A DNA stretch of 35,484 nucleotides from Labilithrix sp. (GCA_019637195.1 JAHBWA010000089.1:1-35484); one strand, 5' to 3'. Shown: positions 1-8,163, counted from the stretch's first letter. Translations and numbers: made by a program. Notes: a model not told the origin generated them from the letters alone.

Positions 1-106
1 CGTCGCGGCGCCCGCTGAGCGCGCAGCCCGGCGCGGTCGTACGACGCGACCAGGCGCGCGACGCGATCACGCGCCGAGAGCGATCCGACCCGCGCGACGC
101 CGTCAC
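1..106 (-). other. Window edge; possible start of a further minus-strand gene
   Basis: The stop of the HTTM gene (103-105) overlaps a GTG at 104-106, the same GTGA arrangement used at other junctions here, so a following minus-strand gene could begin at 106 and run off the left edge. The roughly 35 residues readable from that GTG are Arg/Ser-rich and match nothing I know. A second frame through the same bases (around VGSLSARDRVARL) looks more protein-like but has no visible start. I cannot decide between them. Confidence 0.2.
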
Positions 107-969
107 CCTCCGCGAGCGAGGCGCTCGGCGAGGCGGCGAAGCGCTCCGATCCGCTCGACCGGGAGGAGCGGCGCGAACGCGACGCCGGAGAGCGGGTAGA
201 AGAAGCCGATCGCCATCGTCGCGAGGATCCCGGCGTGGAACAGCCACGCGAGCGCCGCCCACGCGTACGCGGCCCGACGCGACGCGAGCGCCAGGGGCGC
301 GCCGAGCTCGACCACCAGCGTGTACAGCGCGAGCCCCTGGAGCAACGCCGGGCTCCCGGCGACACGCGCCGCGAGCGGCGAGTGGAAGCTCCCGAGCTCG
401 ATCTTCCGGAGCGCGTCCCAGGCGAGCCACCCGCCGAGCGCGTCTCCCGAGAGCCACGCCGCGCCGCCCGCCCGGAGCTTCGTCGCGCCGGCGACGACGT
501 AGGTGAGCGCCGTCGCGATCGCCGCGGCGCGGAGGGCCCAGCCCGCGGCGCGCTCGTCCGACGACGCCCCCGCGAGCGCGAAGACGCCGACGTGCAGCAC
601 GAGCAGGTTCTCCGAGTGGAGGATCTTCCCCCACGAGCTGGCGTAGGTGATCGTCCACAGGAGCGCGACGAAGAACGCCGGGCCGACGAGGCCGAGGCGA
701 CGCCCGGCGGTGAACGAGATCCCGAGCGCGATCGTCGCGAGCGCGATCGCCCAGGTCGCCGCCGCCGGGAGCGGCGCGTCGAGGATCGCGCACACGCCGA
801 CGGGCGCGAAGTCCGCGGCGGTGTGCCGGGAGCCGTCCGCGAAGTAGCGGAGGCGCGCGATCAGATAGACGATCGCGAACGCCCCGACGAGCATCCGCGC
901 GACGGCCGCCCGCGCCGGCGGCGCCTCCGGAGCCAGCCAGCCCACGACGGCGCCGGCGGCGCGCCTCAT
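103..969 (-). CDS. HTTM-domain (vitamin K-dependent carboxylase-like) membrane protein
   Basis: A 288-residue polytopic protein. Hydrophobic segments lie near residues 22-40, 72-87, 94-110, 122-135, 148-162, 207-229 and 236-262. The stretch around residues 113-135 (WGKILHSENLLVLHVGVFAL) resembles the conserved helix of the HTTM / gamma-carboxylase-like family, whose bacterial members are mostly uncharacterised inner-membrane proteins. The chosen ATG at 967-969 overlaps the stop of the upstream gene in an ATGA, and the codons before it are Arg-rich out-of-frame shadow. It is the last clear gene of a minus-strand set with the small membrane protein and the deacetylase. Family assignment is reasonably sure. 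Enzyme activity is not known, and no substrate can be named. Confidence 0.75.
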   Translation of the reverse strand: MRRAAGAVVGWLAPEAPPARAAVARMLVGAFAIVYLIARLRYFADGSRHTAADFAPVGVCAILDAPLPAAATWAIALATIALGISFTAGRRLGLVGPAFFVALLWTITYASSWGKILHSENLLVLHVGVFALAGASSDERAAGWALRAAAIATALTYVVAGATKLRAGGAAWLSGDALGGWLAWDALRKIELGSFHSPLAARVAGSPALLQGLALYTLVVELGAPLALASRRAAYAWAALAWLFHAGILATMAIGFFYPLSGVAFAPLLPVERIGALRRLAERLARGG

Positions 970-1508
970 CGCGCGACCTCGCAGCGCGCGTAGACGGTGC
1001 GCTCGAGCGGCTCGCGGGCGTCGGGCTCCGCGGAGAAGTACCGCCGCGCGTCGAATCGGCTCCTGACGATCTCGACCGCCACCGCCTCCGGACGCGCGGA
1101 CCGTGCGCGCGCCGCGACCGCTGCGCACAGGTCCTCCGAGCTGCCGCGCGCGAGGTGCGCGCGGACGATCGCCGTCGCGACCATCGGCTCCGGCGTGCCG
1201 AGGAGCGCGGGCGACGCCGGGGCACGTCCGCCGCCGTCGAGCACGAGGACCGCGTGCGCCAGCTCGTTCACCGCGCCGATCGTCCCGCGCGAGAACATGG
1301 GGTAGCTCGAGATCGGGAAGCTGTCCCAGCCGCGCTCCCGCGCCAGCGGCGAGAGGATGCCCGCCGCCAGCACCAGGGTCAGGACGGCGCGGCCCGCCCG
1401 GAGCTTCGCCGCCGGCGATGGCGCGGGCGCCGATGGCGGCGAAGACGCGGACGACGAAGACGCGGACGACGAAGACGCGGGCGGCGCGCGCCCCGCGCCT
1501 TCGGTCAC
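966..1508 (-). CDS. Small single-pass membrane protein, HTTM partner
   Basis: A 180-residue protein starting at a GTG (1506-1508) that overlaps the deacetylase stop in a GTGA. Residues 11-35 are a Ser/Ala/Pro low-complexity stretch, residues 41-55 form one hydrophobic segment (AVLTLVLAAGILSPL), and just after it comes a FPISSYPMFSRG motif. An aromatic 'YPMFS' sequence of this kind is common in proteins encoded beside HTTM genes. The rest is soluble alpha/beta with no known motif. Tight coupling on both sides (GTGA in, ATGA out) suggests it is made in fixed ratio with the HTTM protein, perhaps as a complex. Function unknown. Confidence 0.7.
   Translation of the reverse strand: MTEGAGRAPPASSSSASSSSASSPPSAPAPSPAAKLRAGRAVLTLVLAAGILSPLARERGWDSFPISSYPMFSRGTIGAVNELAHAVLVLDGGGRAPASPALLGTPEPMVATAIVRAHLARGSSEDLCAAVAARARSARPEAVAVEIVRSRFDARRYFSAEPDAREPLERTVYARCEVAR
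1441..1485. repeat. Three tandem 15-bp units inside a CDS
   Basis: The unit gaagacgcggacgac occurs twice exactly and a third time with two changes. It encodes the Ser-Ser-Ser-Ser-Ala run of the small HTTM partner protein on the minus strand. Such a tract can expand or contract by slippage in steps of five residues. Confidence 0.8.
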
Positions 1509-2425
1509 GAGGGCGCCCCGAACGCCGCCGCCGCCTCCCGCATCGTGACGAACGTGTACCCTGCGCGGCGGAGCTCCTCGACCGCAGCGAGGATCGACGC
1601 CGTCTTGCGCCCGTGCGGCACGCGCACGTCCGGCTGGTGCGGGCGGAGAGCGTCGAGCCCGTCGGTGACGTCGAGCACGTCGATGCCGTGGAGCTCCAGG
1701 TTCACGAGCGGGTCGCCGACGCACATCCGCGCGAGCCAGCGCGCGCGCGACGGTCCGGCGAGCGTGACCGACGTCCCGATGAACGGCAGGCGGAGCCCGC
1801 GCGTCACCTGCACCGGGATCTCGAGCACGCCGTGCCCCGACTTCCAGTACGGCCGTCCCGCAAGGTACGGCTGCGTCGGAGCGCGGAGGACGCTCGGGCT
1901 ATCGACGATCGAGCGGCTCTTGCGCCCGCGGAGCGAGATGAGGCCGATCGCGGCCGCCTTGGCCATCCAGTAGGCGGGACACGGGAACACCGACGCGTCG
2001 TAGGCGACGCCGACGTCAGCGAGGACCTCGAAGACCTCGTCCGTGATCGTATAGCCCGGCGCGCGAAATCCGACGGGCCGCGCTCCGCACGCCGCCGCGA
2101 TGACGGAGGCGCCCTCGTCGATCTGCCGCTCGATCGCCTCGCGCCCGAGCCGCACGAGGTCGTAGCGGTGGTCGAGCGAGTGGTTCGCGATCTCGTGCCC
2201 CTCCGCCGCCGCCGCCCGCAGCTGCTCGCGCGAGGCGTGGCGGTCGAGATCGCGCCCGATCGCGAAGAGGGTGAGCGGAAAACGCCCCGCGTCGGCGAGG
2301 CCGCGCAGGCGATCGATCGCCGCGTCGTAGACGAGCGTGCCGGAGTCCCCCGGAGCGCTCAGGCCGTGGATCTCGAAGTAGTGATGGATCTCGTCCAGAT
2401 CCACGCTGACGGCCGCGAGGCGCAC
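1505..2425 (-). CDS. NodB-type polysaccharide deacetylase family protein
   Basis: A 306-residue protein with the carbohydrate esterase 4 / NodB signature. SVDLDE (Asp9/Asp11) is motif 1, NHSLDHR (His82 and His86, the metal histidines) is motif 2, and GFRAPGY (Arg121) is motif 3. The C-terminal ELHGIDV provides the usual late His-containing strand. The family removes N-acetyl or related groups from glycans using a divalent metal. No signal peptide is visible, so it probably acts in the cytoplasm or on lipid-linked sugars, as PuuE/HpnK-like members do. The GTG at 2423-2425 was chosen because starting farther upstream would run into the MscS gene. Its stop overlaps the next start. The exact substrate is unknown. 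Confidence 0.85.
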   Translation of the reverse strand: MRLAAVSVDLDEIHHYFEIHGLSAPGDSGTLVYDAAIDRLRGLADAGRFPLTLFAIGRDLDRHASREQLRAAAAEGHEIANHSLDHRYDLVRLGREAIERQIDEGASVIAAACGARPVGFRAPGYTITDEVFEVLADVGVAYDASVFPCPAYWMAKAAAIGLISLRGRKSRSIVDSPSVLRAPTQPYLAGRPYWKSGHGVLEIPVQVTRGLRLPFIGTSVTLAGPSRARWLARMCVGDPLVNLELHGIDVLDVTDGLDALRPHQPDVRVPHGRKTASILAAVEELRRAGYTFVTMREAAAAFGAPS

Positions 2426-2471
2426 GGCGCGACCGTAGCACGGGTCGGTCCAGCGTCGGAGCGGCGGCGCC

Positions 2472-4082
2472 TCAGCCCGCGTCCGCCGCCGCAGCGCGCG
2501 CTCGATCGCCAGACGCACCGCGGTCCTCTTCGCCCACGCGGACGCGCGGGAGGTACTTCCCTCCCTCGTGATCGCGGAGCCAGGCGATGATCTGCTCGCG
2601 CACGTGGATCCGCAGCCCCCACAGCTCGCTCGAGTTCGCGGCCGAGACGAGCACGCGGACCTCGATCGTGCGATCGGTCGTGTTGGTCACGCAGACCGTC
2701 TTGGTCCGCCCGTCCCACAAGGCGTGGCCGTCGAGGATGCGGTCGAGCTCACGCCGGACGTCGTCGATCGGCAGCCGCCAGTCGACCTGGAAGAATACCG
2801 TCCCGTGGAGCGACGGCGAGACCTTGGTCCAGTTCTCGAACGGCTGCTCGAGGAAGCGCGTCATCGGCACGACGAGGCGGCGCTCGTCCCAGATGCGGAC
2901 GACGACGAACGTGAGCGTGATCTCTTCGATCGTGCCCCACTCCTTCTCGACGATGACGACGTCGCCGATGCGGATCGGCTGGGTGAAGGACAGCTGGATC
3001 CCGGCGATGAGGCTGCCGATCGTCCGCTGCGCGGCGAAGCCGAGGACGACGCCGGCGACGCCGGCCGACGCGAGGAGCGACATCCCGACGTTCCGGAGCA
3101 CCTCGAACTGGGTCAGCATCAGCGCGACCGCGAAGATCGCGACGGCGACGTTCAGGACGCGCCGGAGCACGCGTACCTGCGTCCTCACGCCGCGAGCGCG
3201 GAGCGCGCCGTCGTCGCTCCCGCTGTCCGCCAGCGCGGCGACCCGCCGCTCGACGACGCGGGAGACGACACCGACCACGCCGACCGCCGCCCAAGCCAGC
3301 GCGGCGATCGTGATCATCCCGAGCAGGCGCGAGAAGACGTGCGCGGCAGCGGCAGACAGCGCGAGCGTCCCGAGGAGCTCGTGGAACGCGATCACGCCGA
3401 AGAGGAAACGCGACGGCCGGCGCAGCGCGACGACGAGCTCATCGTCCCACTGCGCCTCGGTCCCGCTCGCGATCTTGCCGCCGATCTTCACCCCTACGAA
3501 CGTGAGGACCCGTCCGACGATCACCGCGATCGCGAACGAGACGAGCACGCCGAGCCACTGCCAGGCGGCGAGCCCCCAAGCCCGCACGCGGAGCACCTCC
3601 GGGACGCGGGACTCCAGGAAGCCCGGCGCGTGATCGTCGTACAGCCGCGGGATCCGCGCGACGGTGGACGACGAGATCGCCCAGCCCCGATCCTTGGAGA
3701 TCCGCCGCAGCGTGATCGGCACGTCGGCGCCGCCGCTCCGTACGGTGGCGATGCGATCGACGCCCGCGCCGTCGGCGGGGTCGCCCTCGGGCTCGTCGGA
3801 GATGAGGTCGAGCTCGATCCACACGTTCCGCTCGAGGACGTGGTGCAGCTGCTCGGCGAGCTCCGGCGCGCGACGCCGCATGTCGTACGGCAGCGAGCTC
3901 ACGTCCATCAACGTGGCGGCGGTCGTGTAGTCGCGAGCTTGGGCGGCGACGAGGAACGCGGTCGTCGTCCTCCGCGGCGTCGAGCGGTCGATGTCGATGT
4001 CCGCGGCGGCGGCGGCGGACGAGACGATGACGGACGCGACGAGCAGCGTGACGAGGAACGCGAGGAGGGCGCGGAGCTTCAC
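2472..4082 (-). CDS. MscS-family mechanosensitive ion channel
   Basis: About 536 residues. An N-terminal signal-like helix (to about residue 27) is followed by a roughly 140-residue periplasmic domain and then several membrane helices (about 170-192, 228-246, 258-276 and 308-326). The MscS pore helix and beta domain come next: NVGMSLLASAGVAGVVLGFA, then QRTIGSLIAGIQL and PIRIGDVV, which is the standard MscS order. The family opens under membrane tension to release solutes. The start is uncertain: a GTG at 4082 (or 4085) fits the signal peptide better than a TTG at 4094. A TAGGTT -10-like hexamer at 4093-4098 would then give an almost leaderless message. The C-terminal tail is short and charged. 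Confidence 0.85.
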   Translation of the reverse strand: MKLRALLAFLVTLLVASVIVSSAAAAADIDIDRSTPRRTTTAFLVAAQARDYTTAATLMDVSSLPYDMRRRAPELAEQLHHVLERNVWIELDLISDEPEGDPADGAGVDRIATVRSGGADVPITLRRISKDRGWAISSSTVARIPRLYDDHAPGFLESRVPEVLRVRAWGLAAWQWLGVLVSFAIAVIVGRVLTFVGVKIGGKIASGTEAQWDDELVVALRRPSRFLFGVIAFHELLGTLALSAAAAHVFSRLLGMITIAALAWAAVGVVGVVSRVVERRVAALADSGSDDGALRARGVRTQVRVLRRVLNVAVAIFAVALMLTQFEVLRNVGMSLLASAGVAGVVLGFAAQRTIGSLIAGIQLSFTQPIRIGDVVIVEKEWGTIEEITLTFVVVRIWDERRLVVPMTRFLEQPFENWTKVSPSLHGTVFFQVDWRLPIDDVRRELDRILDGHALWDGRTKTVCVTNTTDRTIEVRVLVSAANSSELWGLRIHVREQIIAWLRDHEGGKYLPRVRVGEEDRGASGDRARAAAADAG

Positions 4083-4185
4083 CACGCGCGACAACCTAGC
4101 ATCGTTGCGCAGGCGTGAGCCCGCGCATGACGCATGACCGCGTGTGTCGCAGCGCGCGCCACGGCTGAGCGCACGCGGGCGGGCG

Positions 4186-4926
4186 TCACCTCCCCGAGAG
4201 GAACGAGAGGCGCTGGAACAATCGCTCCGGCGTCGAGCGCACGATCGGCATGATCACGCGCCAGAACGACGGCACGTAGGCCTCCGGCACGCGCGCGTCG
4301 ATCGCGCGGACGATCGACCGGGCCACGCCCTCCGGCTTGCCGAAGAGCACGTGCTTGGCGTGGTCGCGCGTCATCGGGCTGTCGACCGGACCGAGCTTCA
4401 GCGTCGTCACGCTGACGCCGGACGCGTAGAGGCGCGTGCGCAGGCCCTGCAGGTAGACGTTGAGCGCGCCCTTGGCGGCGCCGTACGTGTAGTTCCGCGG
4501 GCGGCCTCGCTCGCCGGCCACGGACGTGATGACCGCGATGCGCCCGGCGCGCGCCGCCTCCATGTGGTTCGCGAGCGGCACGAGGAGCGACACGACGCTC
4601 GTGAAGTTGACGCGCAAGATCGGCTCGGCGTCCGTGAAGGCCCGCTCGCTGGCGAGCTGATCGCCGAGATCGCCGTGCGCGATCAGCGCGACGTCGACGC
4701 GGCCGAGCGCCGCGATGCACTCGTCGACGATCCGCTCGTTCGCGTCGAGGTCCGTGAAGTCCGCGTGGGTGGTCGTGACCTCGGCGCCCTGGCAGCGGCG
4801 CGCGACCTCCGCGAGCTTGTCGGGGTTGCGACCGACGAGGTGGAGGCGGTCGCCGCGGCGGGCGAAGATCTCCGCCGCCTCGGCGGCGACGGCGGACGTG
4901 GCTCCGAAGATCAGGACGGATTGCAT
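4186..4926 (-). CDS. Short-chain dehydrogenase/reductase, DprE2-like
   Basis: A 246-residue classical SDR. The N-terminal nucleotide-binding loop is FGATSAVAAEAA (GATSAVA, residues 8-14, replaces the usual GxxxGxG; the third Gly is Ala). Ser135, Tyr148 and Lys152 form the catalytic set (YGAAK), with Asn107 in VNFTS. The Ala-rich loop is typical of the DprE2 branch, which reduces the 2'-keto intermediate made by DprE1 in decaprenyl-phosphoryl-arabinose synthesis. The C-terminus has a hydrophobic, aromatic stretch that may contact membrane. It lies 89 bases after a second SDR of identical length. A possible own promoter lies immediately upstream. Substrate is inferred from context only. Confidence 0.8.
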   Translation of the reverse strand: MQSVLIFGATSAVAAEAAEIFARRGDRLHLVGRNPDKLAEVARRCQGAEVTTTHADFTDLDANERIVDECIAALGRVDVALIAHGDLGDQLASERAFTDAEPILRVNFTSVVSLLVPLANHMEAARAGRIAVITSVAGERGRPRNYTYGAAKGALNVYLQGLRTRLYASGVSVTTLKLGPVDSPMTRDHAKHVLFGKPEGVARSIVRAIDARVPEAYVPSFWRVIMPIVRSTPERLFQRLSFLSGR

Positions 4927-4935
4927 CGCGCCGCC

Positions 4936-4963
4936 ACTATAGTGCGTTCGCGCGCGCCGTCAT
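4936..4963 (-). promoter_or_regulatory. Possible promoter of the distal SDR gene
   Basis: On the minus strand ATGACG (4963-4958) and TATAGT (4941-4936) are separated by 16 bases, and TATAGT is nine bases before the ATG. If used, the transcript would start within about three bases of the start codon. Hexamer matching only. Confidence 0.35.
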
Positions 4964-5015
4964 CGCCCGCTTCGATCGTGCGACGCGCGCCGCTCGGGTG
5001 CGCGTCGCGCGCGGC

Positions 5016-5756
5016 TCAGAAGCCGATCTTCCGCATCACGAAGCGCGGGAGCGATCGGATCACGAGCATGACGAGCGCCCAGATCCCCGGCGTGTAGACC
5101 AGCGGCTTACGCTGATCCATGGCCCGCACGACGTCGTCGGCGACCTGATCGGGCTCGCCCGCGAACGGCGGCGGCTTCAAGCCCGCGGTCATGCCCGTCT
5201 TGACGAAGCCGGGCTTCACGCACGTCACCGAGAGCCCCGCGGCGTGGTACTTGTGATCGAGCGCCTCGAGGTAGACCGACAGGCCCGCCTTGCTCGAGCC
5301 GTAGATCGCCACCGGCTTGCGCCCGCGATCGCCGGCCACCGACGAGAACACGACGAGTCGGCCGCCGCCGCGCGCCAGCAGGCGCTTGCGAACGTGCTCG
5401 CAGAAGACCACCGTGTTGGCGTAGTTCACCGTCACGAGGCGCCGCGTCAGCTCGACGTCGGCCTCGAGCGCCTCCTGCGAGGCGAACATCGCCGCGGTCA
5501 CGACGACGGTGTCGAGCTCGCCGAGCGCCGCGTCGGCGGCGTCGAGGGCGGCGGCGAAGCCCTCGGGCTTCTCGAGGTCGCAGACGGCGTAGCCGACCGT
5601 GGCGTTGCCCTGGCGGCGCTCCTTCAGGTCGGCGGCGCTCCGCTCGAGATCGGCGTCGTCGAGGCCGAGGAGGAAGACGGAGTCGCCCCGCTCGGCGAGC
5701 CTGCGCGCGATCGCGCGGCCCATCCCGGTGGTGCCGCCGAAGACGACGGCCTTCAT
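5016..5756 (-). CDS. Short-chain dehydrogenase/reductase, DprE2-like, coupled to DprE1-like gene
   Basis: A 246-residue SDR with a canonical GGTTGMG dinucleotide loop (residues 7-13), the CDLE acidic motif near residue 60, Ser139, and Tyr152/Lys156 (YGSSK). The C-terminal segment (IWALVMLVIRSLPRFVM) is hydrophobic and could attach to the membrane. The ATG overlaps the stop of the FAD oxidase gene in an ATGA, so the two are translationally coupled, the order seen for dprE1-dprE2. In that pathway the oxidase makes a 2-keto sugar on a polyprenyl phosphate and the reductase returns it with inverted configuration. This gene is the more likely partner of the oxidase. The neighbouring SDR may act on another sugar or a later step. 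Confidence 0.85.
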   Translation of the reverse strand: MKAVVFGGTTGMGRAIARRLAERGDSVFLLGLDDADLERSAADLKERRQGNATVGYAVCDLEKPEGFAAALDAADAALGELDTVVVTAAMFASQEALEADVELTRRLVTVNYANTVVFCEHVRKRLLARGGGRLVVFSSVAGDRGRKPVAIYGSSKAGLSVYLEALDHKYHAAGLSVTCVKPGFVKTGMTAGLKPPPFAGEPDQVADDVVRAMDQRKPLVYTPGIWALVMLVIRSLPRFVMRKIGF

Positions 5757-7138
5757 GCCGCGTCTCCGAAGATGCGCACGGACTGGGCGCTCCGGAGGCG
5801 GCGCTTCGGGTCCCACTTGTCCCGGAGCGCGAGGAATCGAGGCAGACGTGGCTCCATCGCGCGATAGTGCTCCGCTCGGGTGAACCGATCCTTCGTGAGG
5901 TAGATGCGCCCGCCGACCTCGATCACGAACGCGTTGAGGTGGTCGACGATGCGCTGAAGCTCCGGCGAGACCGCCATGTCGACGGCGATCGACGTGCCCT
6001 CGAGCGGGAACGACAGGACGCCCTTCCCTTCGGGCCCGCAGTCCTTGATGACGCAGAGGGGCGAGGCGCCGCCGAGCTTCGTCAGGAGGAACATGAACTC
6101 GCGCACGGCGGCGCTCCCGGCGGCGCGAGGCAGCACGCACTGGTACTGCGTGAAGCCGCGCGGACCGTAGGCGCGGTTCCAGTGGAGGATGGCGTCGAGC
6201 GGGTAGAAGAAGGCGTCGGGCGTCATCAGCCCGGACCAGCGGTGCGCCATGTGACGCCAGTAGTAGGCCGTGTTGAAGAGGCGCGCGGTGACGGGGTTCA
6301 GCGCCCAGTTCGGCAGGTCGACCGGGAAGGTCAGCTCCTTCGGGGGGGGCGGCGGAGCGCCGGGGGCCTCGTCGGGCGTCGCCCAGCGACCGGCGGTGAG
6401 GATCCCGCGGCCGAGCGAGCTGCCGCTGCTCAGGCAGTCGATCCAGCCCATGGTCATCGGCCACGACGGCGCGGTTCGGCCGAGGCCCTCGAGGAACTCG
6501 TCGATGTCGCGGACGCGCTCGGTCTCGGCGTGGATCCACTGGCTCGGGGTTCGCTCCATCCGGAACTCGACCTGCAACATGTGGCCGAGCAGGCCCATGC
6601 CGCCGATGGTCCCGTAGAAGAGATCCTCGTTCTCGTCGGGGGAGCACGTCACGATGCTCTCGTCGGCGAGGCGCATCCGGAGGCGGCGCACGTGCGCGCC
6701 GAAGCAGCCGGCGCGGTGGTGGTTCTTGCCGTGGACGTCGCTCGCGACCATCCCGCCGAGCGTCACGAACTTGGTGCCGGGCGTGACCGGCGTGAACCAG
6801 CCGCGCGGGAGGAAGAGGCGGTTCAGCTCGGCGAGGCTGACGCCGGCCTCGGCGACGAGATCGCCGGTCTCCTCGTCGACGTGGAGGATCCGGTTGGCGA
6901 GGCGGGTCGCGACGACCTTGTCGCCGGCGTTCGCGGGCAGCGAGGAGTCGCCGTACGAGCGCCCGAGGCCGCGGCAGAGGACGGCGCCGACGGTGCTCCT
7001 CTCGAGGTCCTCCGTGAGGAGCTCGCGCCCCTCGGCCGGGAGACGCCCCCACGCGCTCAGCGTCGCCGGGGGCGACGCCGCGCTCGAGGTCGACGCGTCC
7101 GCGCTGCGCTCGGAGACAGCCACGGCGCCCGTGCTCAC
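5753..7138 (-). CDS. FAD-binding oxidoreductase, DprE1-like (polyprenyl-phospho-sugar 2'-oxidase)
   Basis: A 461-residue VAO/PCMH-type flavoprotein. Residues 56-66 (RGLGRSYGDSS) form the pyrophosphate loop. Residues 128-147 carry GGMVASDVHGKNHHRAGCFG, very close to the DprE1 FAD motif that contains His132. A late RIYLTKDRFT segment supplies the lysine matching Lys418 of the Mycobacterium tuberculosis enzyme. DprE1 oxidises decaprenyl-phosphoryl-ribose at C2'. The residue aligned with Cys387 of that enzyme is Ala here (TSIAVDM). The first roughly 25 residues are Ser/Ala-rich and look disordered. The GTG at 7136-7138 overlaps the preceding stop (GTGA) and the 3' end overlaps the SDR start (ATGA). 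Enzyme class is sure; substrate is by analogy. Confidence 0.87.
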   Translation of the reverse strand: MSTGAVAVSERSADASTSSAASPPATLSAWGRLPAEGRELLTEDLERSTVGAVLCRGLGRSYGDSSLPANAGDKVVATRLANRILHVDEETGDLVAEAGVSLAELNRLFLPRGWFTPVTPGTKFVTLGGMVASDVHGKNHHRAGCFGAHVRRLRMRLADESIVTCSPDENEDLFYGTIGGMGLLGHMLQVEFRMERTPSQWIHAETERVRDIDEFLEGLGRTAPSWPMTMGWIDCLSSGSSLGRGILTAGRWATPDEAPGAPPPPPKELTFPVDLPNWALNPVTARLFNTAYYWRHMAHRWSGLMTPDAFFYPLDAILHWNRAYGPRGFTQYQCVLPRAAGSAAVREFMFLLTKLGGASPLCVIKDCGPEGKGVLSFPLEGTSIAVDMAVSPELQRIVDHLNAFVIEVGGRIYLTKDRFTRAEHYRAMEPRLPRFLALRDKWDPKRRLRSAQSVRIFGDAA

Positions 7139-8163
7139 GCCGTGTGCCGCGCGATGAGCGCCTTGGCCTCTTCCGGGTGTCGCTTGTATTCGAGCAGCGC
7201 GGAGAGGATGAGCGGGGCCACGATCGTCGCGTCGGACTCGATGACGAACATCGGCGTGTCCTCCGTGAGCTTGTCCCACGTGATCTTCTCGTTCGGCGTC
7301 GCGCCCGAGTACGAGCCGTACGACGTCGTCGAGTCGGAGATCTGGCAGAAGTAGGCCCACGGCTTGACGGGCTCTTCGAGGTCGTACTTGATCGACGGCA
7401 CGACGCAGATCGGGAAATCGCCGGCGATGCCGCCGCCGATCTGGAAGAAGCCGATGCCCGCGCCGGCGGAGAGCTCGCGGTACTGGTCGTAGAAGGCCGC
7501 CATGTACTCGATGCCGGACTTCACGATGCTCGCGCTCGCCTCGCCGAGCTTCACGTGGGAGGCGAAGATGTTGCCGAACGTCGAGTCCTCGTACCCCGGC
7601 ACGACGATCGGGAGCTTCGCCTTCGCCGCGGCGAGGAGCCAGCAGTCGTCGGGGTTGCCCTCGTGCGCCTCGGCCGGGACGGCCTGCACGAGATCGTAGA
7701 AGTACTCGTGCCAGAAGCGCCGCTCGCCGTTCTCGGTCGCGCGCTTCCACATCGGCACGACGAACTTCTCGACCGCGCGGAACGCCTCGTCCTCCGGGAT
7801 GCTCGTGTCGGTCACGCGGCGCATCCGCTCGCCGAGGATGCGCGTGTCGTCCTGCTTCGTGAAGTAGCGGTACTCCGGGAAGTCCTTGTAGCTGTGGTGC
7901 GCCACGAGGCGGAACAGCGACTCCTCCAGGTTCGCCCCGGTCACCGAGAGCCCCGAGATGAGGCCCGCGCGGATGGCCGGCGCGAGCGTGATCCCGAGCT
8001 GCGCGGAGGACATCGCGCCCGCGACGGCCCAGAACATCCGGCCGCCCGACTCGACGTGGCGCACGTACGCGAGCAGGGCGTCGCGCGTCGCGCGGGCATT
8101 GAAATTCTTGAAGTTCCGGAGAACGAGCTCGAGCGTGGGGAGGGCGGCTGTCGGGGTCGTCAT
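7135..8163 (-). CDS. Deoxyhypusine synthase family protein
   Basis: A 342-residue protein resembling deoxyhypusine synthase along its length. SVTGANLEESLFRL near the N-terminus, GIGFFQIGGGIAGDFP in the NAD site, and SGATPNEKITWDKL near the C-terminus are all visible. The last contains the lysine (about residue 298) that forms the imine with the butylamine group in the eukaryotic enzyme. Bacteria lack eIF5A, so bacterial members are thought to use another amine acceptor, for example in homospermidine-type polyamine synthesis. ATG 8161-8163 is preferred over an upstream in-frame start. It heads a coupled run with the DprE1-like and DprE2-like genes, which is unexpected for a polyamine enzyme. 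Family sure, reaction open. Confidence 0.88.
   Translation of the reverse strand: MTTPTAALPTLELVLRNFKNFNARATRDALLAYVRHVESGGRMFWAVAGAMSSAQLGITLAPAIRAGLISGLSVTGANLEESLFRLVAHHSYKDFPEYRYFTKQDDTRILGERMRRVTDTSIPEDEAFRAVEKFVVPMWKRATENGERRFWHEYFYDLVQAVPAEAHEGNPDDCWLLAAAKAKLPIVVPGYEDSTFGNIFASHVKLGEASASIVKSGIEYMAAFYDQYRELSAGAGIGFFQIGGGIAGDFPICVVPSIKYDLEEPVKPWAYFCQISDSTTSYGSYSGATPNEKITWDKLTEDTPMFVIESDATIVAPLILSALLEYKRHPEEAKALIARHTA

Noticed and set aside
1..102. A further minus-strand gene at the left edge
   Set aside because: Two frames compete and neither shows a motif, so it is recorded only as a possibility.
235..993. Long plus-strand ORF opposite the HTTM gene
   Set aside because: Arg/Glu/Asp-rich with no motif; a mirror of the minus-strand gene caused by high GC.
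2568..4118. 516-codon plus-strand ORF opposite MscS
   Set aside because: Highly charged low-complexity composition; the opposite strand carries a clear MscS channel.
5867..7354. 495-codon plus-strand ORF opposite the DprE1-like gene
   Set aside because: Shadow frame; the minus strand has exact FAD-binding motifs.
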